The translations under genes and the position numbers were made by a program. A stretch of DNA of 64,000 nt from Gymnothorax reevesii. Lineage: Eukaryota > Chordata > Actinopteri > Anguilliformes > Muraenidae. The stretch's first letter is position 1. Every line of letters begins with the position of its first letter. The DNA is taken from NCBI GenBank assembly GCA_029721435.1, contig CM056582.1:37654611-37718610 (forward strand), written 5' to 3'. The notes below the pieces were generated by a model. It saw nothing but the letters and a program-made list of their open reading frames with translations. It was not told the origin of the DNA and did no database searches. Positions 60,161 to 64,000 of the stretch are shown here, piece by piece.

Positions 60161-63100
60161 ATCATAGAATTCCACAAAGGTTGGCCAGTATATACAAGCA
60201 GCATAGGTAGTTTCACTCAAGTCTGCCCACTCTTTGATGCAATTGTCAGTGCCCTTTTACTACAGTGTTTGAATTCTATGGATAGCTTAAGGGAGTGTCA
60301 GCAGACTTTTATAATACTATCTTGTATTCACTATTGACACAATAGGGACTTTAAGCAAGGGCGGATTTTGCGACGGCTACGGCACCCGGATATAGATCTG
60401 CACTCCGCTGATCAAGACTGAAGCCGTTGTGCCGGCGTTCTTTGCCGTAGCAGGCTGATCTACCATGGGGAAAGAACCAATCTCACGTGGCCACTACAAC
60501 GCTTGGTTCAGGAGATTGAAAATGTTTTCTATAATTGATTGTGACACACTAAACATTATGTGTTTCAGTGGACTTTTCACACAGACACAGGATACTGTGT
60601 AAATTTCGCTGAGTAAAACCATAGTGAACAATTTTCTGCTGCAGGCTATATTCTCCCCTCATCCCAGCATGGCATACGGTACTTAATTTCTCTACCCTGT
60701 AAACATCTATATTTACTCACATGTACATTAGTCTTTCTTCTACTGCTGTGCATGAAAAGTACACATATGATGTATATAAATGCACACTCCCATGCACTTT
60801 ACCATTCATTTACACTCTGATTAGATGTGTGCTTTAATTGTCAAACTTTACGTCTTTTTAAAATTGAATTGTTCAAAGTAAAGTTTATTAAAAAGATGCA
60901 CATTTCTTTTGGTTATGCTCTGTTCCTGTACTTGGCATAATGACAATAAATTTGAATATTGTAATCAAATATTAACTGTTTCCCATTTCCCCTAAATCTA
61001 TGACATCTACTCCTTTTGCCAGTGGGAGCAGGACGAATGAGCACTCACACTGAATTAACTACTTTGCTGACAAACCCCGAGTAAAATCCACTGTTGTTTA
61101 AAGTTTCTGCTGGATTTGACAGTGACAGCACCAGCACTTGAGACACTTTTTTCCAGGTGCCATAGGCATTGCAAAATCTGCCATTGTTGCTGGTCCAGAT
61201 GAAATGCACAATTCTAACCTCGAGGGGACTCGAACTCTCAGTCTTCTGATCCGAAGTCAGACGCCTTATCCATTAGGCCACGTGGTCATTGCATGACAGG
61301 GCTGACTCCGAACAGTGAGCTGTGAGAACTGACAGCGGTTGATCAGTGCCATGTCAAATAACCGCTGTCATGTTGAGTTAAACAGCCCTGTCATTGAAAA
61401 ACTCTCATGCTCAATCACTCTCCAGATCCAAACTCAGGTGTTTCGACCGTATGGTCAGGCTGAGCAATGTTAGCCCCTTGACTGAAGTTTGGTGAGTTTT
61501 TTTTCTCAGATTTCAGTGTTAGTAACACCAGCAAGATGATATGAAAAAACACCACCATCACCCAACTATGCAAAGACTCAAGTCCTCAATCTTTTGATCC
61601 GGAGTCAGAAAGCTCCTCCATTAGGTGTCCTTTCATATAAGGTGACATCATTGGGGTTGACTTATGTTATTCCCTTAAACAAAGCCTTGTGAGTGTTAGT
61701 TTCAAGTTTCTGTTGCAGAAACTGTGACCAAGTCGTGTTCACAAGTACCAGCTTAAAAGAAAGTTTTTGTCCGAGAAACAGCTGGCAAGTGACATTAAAA
61801 AGCACCAGCACTAAACAACCATGAATGGTCTCCAACTGTCAGTCTTAATACTTGAGTCAACTAAATTATCCAATATTTGCCTGATGTATTAGTTCACATG
61901 GTCAGGTTGAGTTTTGCTTGTCCCTTGACAGTGGTTTTGTGAGTTTTGTCAAGGTTCTTTCTAAAACCGCAGCCAAATAACATGAAAAACCACGACCAGA
62001 AGACACTTATGAAGGGACTCAGATCCTCAATGTTCTGGCTCAAAGTCAGAAACCTCACCTATTAGTTTGCTTTCATACATTACTACTACTATGTTACATT
62101 CAAAAGCTCTGTTATTGAACAAGGTATGCTCAATTACCTTATCCAAAATCAGGTGCCCTGTGTATCGGACCGTAAAAAACAGCTTGCAAATGATATAAAC
62201 ACAAGTGTCAAACAAGCAAGAAGGGACTAAAGTCCTTCGTCTTCAGATCCGTAGTCAGGAATTTCTCCATTAGGGGCCCTTCATATTAGGTAACATCATA
62301 TGACTGAATTGCTTTATTGTCATGAAGAAAAGGTTCCAAGTTCTTTAACTGCTTTCTTTTGACGAAACAGCTCCCAGTTCATATTAACAAGCACCAACTT
62401 TAAAGAAAGTTTTTATGTAGGAAATACCGCAAGATACATTAACAAGCACTCCCATGAAACACCCTTGAAGGTTCTCCAACAATCAATCCGAAGATCAGGG
62501 CCATGTTCGAATAGTGTTTTTTGTCACGGAAAGTGGCTAACTTCTAGAAAATGAGCTGGAAGTGTATACACGGCAGCCATGAGAAGTGTATTCCAGTTTT
62601 GTAAATGTAAAGAAAAGGTGCTTCAATGCTTCCTAACGTATCACCTTTGACATAGGGTACACGAAACCATTCTTCATAAAAACAAAGGTGATAACGCCAT
62701 CCAGCCATTCAGTGTGACTGAACCATTTAAAGTGACGACCATCCATACGGGCAATCACAAAAAACAAAGGAACGTGATGGGCAAGAATGGCATGATCAAG
62801 TTGGCCAGTAAATGCATTGGATTGTCGTAGCAGCACGGTTGTCTTCCTTAGCCGTTTTGAATTCCCCTTTACACCTCTCCTTTACCTCATGACATTATCC
62901 AATTGTGGTTGAAGAAACGTTTATGGACATTAGAGCATATGATGTCATTTTTTGTCTATTCAAATTCTGCAGCAAAGTTATATAACTTATCCTTTATATG
63001 CCATATGATTAGGTCACACGGTCAGGTTGAATTATACTAGTCCTTTAATTGAAGCTCCATGTTTTTTCAGGTTAATTTTTAAGAAACAGCTGTCTACTTT

Positions 63101-63327
63101 TAAAATGCACACGCGTTAAAGTATTGTTAAGGGTCTCTTTAATCTTCTGAACCAAGGACTGACACCTTATCCATTCGATCACACAGTCAGTTTCCATGAT
63201 GTCAGCTCCATAGAATTAAAAACAGTAAAATGGACGATGTCATGGAGTTGTGGGGATCTGAAGGGAGCTTAAAATGGCCACCCTTATTGATAAGAAAGTA
63301 TTCCTATTGTGACACCTGAAAGGGAAG
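60161..63327 (-). repeat. Array unit 20 (3,167 bp)
   Basis: It has an eighth T at 61497-61504. It carries many private changes (for example near 61562, 61638, 61740, 61772, 61976, 62170, 62374, 62450, 62716, 62942 and 63056), clearly more than inner units. It shares A2069/C2191/C2347 with unit 8. Confidence 0.97.
61215..61287 (-). tRNA. tRNA-Arg-TCG: tRNA-Arg (UCG) with altered 3' end and T stem, unit 20
   Basis: It has C64, A68 and A73, plus A52 in the T stem (GAGAG), which loses the A52-C62 pair and changes the first B-box base but one. The anticodon is UCG. Likely a weak or dead copy. Confidence 0.6.
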
Positions 63328-64000
63328 ATCATAGAATTCCACAAAGGTTGGCCAGTATATACAAGCAGCATAGGTAGTTTCACTCAAGTCTGCCCACTCT
63401 TTGATGCAATTGTCAGTGCCCTTTTACTACAGTGTTTGAATTCTATGGATAGCTTAAGGGAGTGTCAGCAGACTTTTATAATACTATCTTGTATTCACTA
63501 TTGACACAATAGGGACTTTAAGCAAGGGCGGATTTTGCGACGGCTACGGCATCCGGATATAGATCTGCACTCCGCTGATCGAGACTGAAGCCGTTGTGCC
63601 GGCGTTCTTTGCCGTAGCAGGCTGATCTACCATGGGGAAAGAACCAATCTCACGTGGCCACTACAACACTTGGTTCAGGAGATTGAAAATGTTTTCTATA
63701 ATTGATTGTGACACACTAAACATTATGTGTTTCAGTGGACTTTTCACACAGACACAGGATACTGTGTAAATTTCGCTGAGTAAAACCATAGTGAACAATT
63801 TTCTGCTGCAGGCTATATTCTCCCCTCATCCCAGCATGGCATACGGTACTTAATTTCTCTACCCTATAAACATCTATATTTACTCACATGTACATTAGTC
63901 TTTCTTCTACTGCTGTGCATGAAAAGTACACATATGATGTATATAAATGCATACACACATGCACTTTACCGTTCATTTACACTCTGATTAGATGTGTGCT
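63328..64000 (-). repeat. Array unit 21, partial (673 bp, cut by window end)
   Basis: Only the gene-free left part is present; its tRNA would lie beyond the window. It has several private changes in 673 bp (near 63551, 63667, 63866, 63952-63957 and 63971) and G254, shared only with unit 5. Confidence 0.95.

Larger units (their letters stand above)
1..64000 (-). repeat. Tandem macrosatellite of 3,166-bp units, each with a tRNA-Arg(UCG)-type locus
   Basis: The entire window is a head-to-tail array of 20 complete units and a partial 21st. Thirteen units are 3,166 bp and seven are 3,167 bp. Copies differ by scattered single-base substitutions. The array has no flanking unique DNA here, so its true length is unknown. 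I assign the minus strand because the tRNA and all its decayed relatives are on that strand. Long tandem tDNA repeats are known in animals, for example the roughly 3.18-kb tDNA repeat of Xenopus laevis, but that one carries several different tRNA genes per unit. This unit carries one full-length tRNA-Arg and a set of fossils, so it is a different repeat. Confidence 0.97.

Noticed and set aside
1..64000. CRISPR array or prokaryotic repeat locus
   Set aside because: The unit is 3.17 kb, there are no short repeats with unique spacers, and the tRNA and promoter boxes are eukaryotic.
1..64000. 5S rRNA or snRNA tandem repeat
   Set aside because: No stretch matched remembered 5S, U1, U2, U5 or U6 sequences on either strand.
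1..64000. Xenopus laevis type 3.18-kb tDNA repeat
   Set aside because: The unit size is close, but that repeat carries several different tRNA genes; here only tRNA-Arg and its relics are seen.

Overview
The whole window is one head-to-tail tandem array. A unit of 3,166 bp (3,167 bp in seven copies) occurs 20 times in full, with a 673-bp partial 21st copy at the right edge. All copies have the same orientation and appear nearly identical by eye, and the array runs off both ends of the window. Nothing looks like a protein-coding gene: the only open frames are 62-67 codons long and begin with GTG or TTG. The DNA looks eukaryotic: AT-rich, mostly CpG-poor, with a Pol III-type tRNA gene (no encoded CCA, perfect A and B boxes) and a possible non-LTR retroelement tail. 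The tRNA sequence type (tRNA-Arg-UCG, metazoan style) suggests an animal, most likely a vertebrate; the species cannot be told from the sequence.

Layout of a unit, using unit 1 (positions 1-3166). Offsets 1-930 hold no gene; they contain a CpG-rich, foldable block (about 201-310) and an AT-rich block resembling the 3' tail of an L2-like LINE (about 486-815). A full-length tRNA-Arg(UCG)-type locus lies on the minus strand at 1055-1127. It is followed by an 11-bp inverted repeat and then by a series of decayed tRNA-Arg copies, all on the minus strand (about 1242-1296, 1402-1473, 1655-1742, 1844-1914, 1964-2011, 2051-2123, 2298-2342 plus 2824-2862, and 2960-3027). The spacers between them are recognisably related. 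The unit therefore seems to have grown from an older, shorter tandem array of tRNA-Arg genes, of which one member per unit still looks whole.

Unit starts are 1, 3167, 6333, 9499, 12665, 15831, 18997, 22163, 25330, 28496, 31662, 34829, 37995, 41162, 44329, 47495, 50661, 53828, 56995, 60161 and 63328. Any unit-1 sub-feature can be found in another unit by adding (unit start - 1), plus 1 downstream of the tRNA in units 8, 11, 13, 17 and 18, or downstream of the T-tract in units 14 and 20.

The 20 tRNA loci are not equal. Seven (units 1-5, 9, 10) fold as normal tRNA-Arg(UCG). Five (8, 11, 13, 17, 18) carry a one-base insertion that turns the anticodon arm into a longer hairpin capped by a UUCG tetraloop. 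One (7) has a UAG (Leu-reading) anticodon. Two (6, 12) have T-loop/B-box changes, and five (14, 15, 16, 19, 20) have a changed 3' end with mismatches in the acceptor and T stems. The tRNA is thus among the most variable stretches of an otherwise homogeneous unit. Shared variants between distant units show a mosaic history of unequal exchange or gene conversion.
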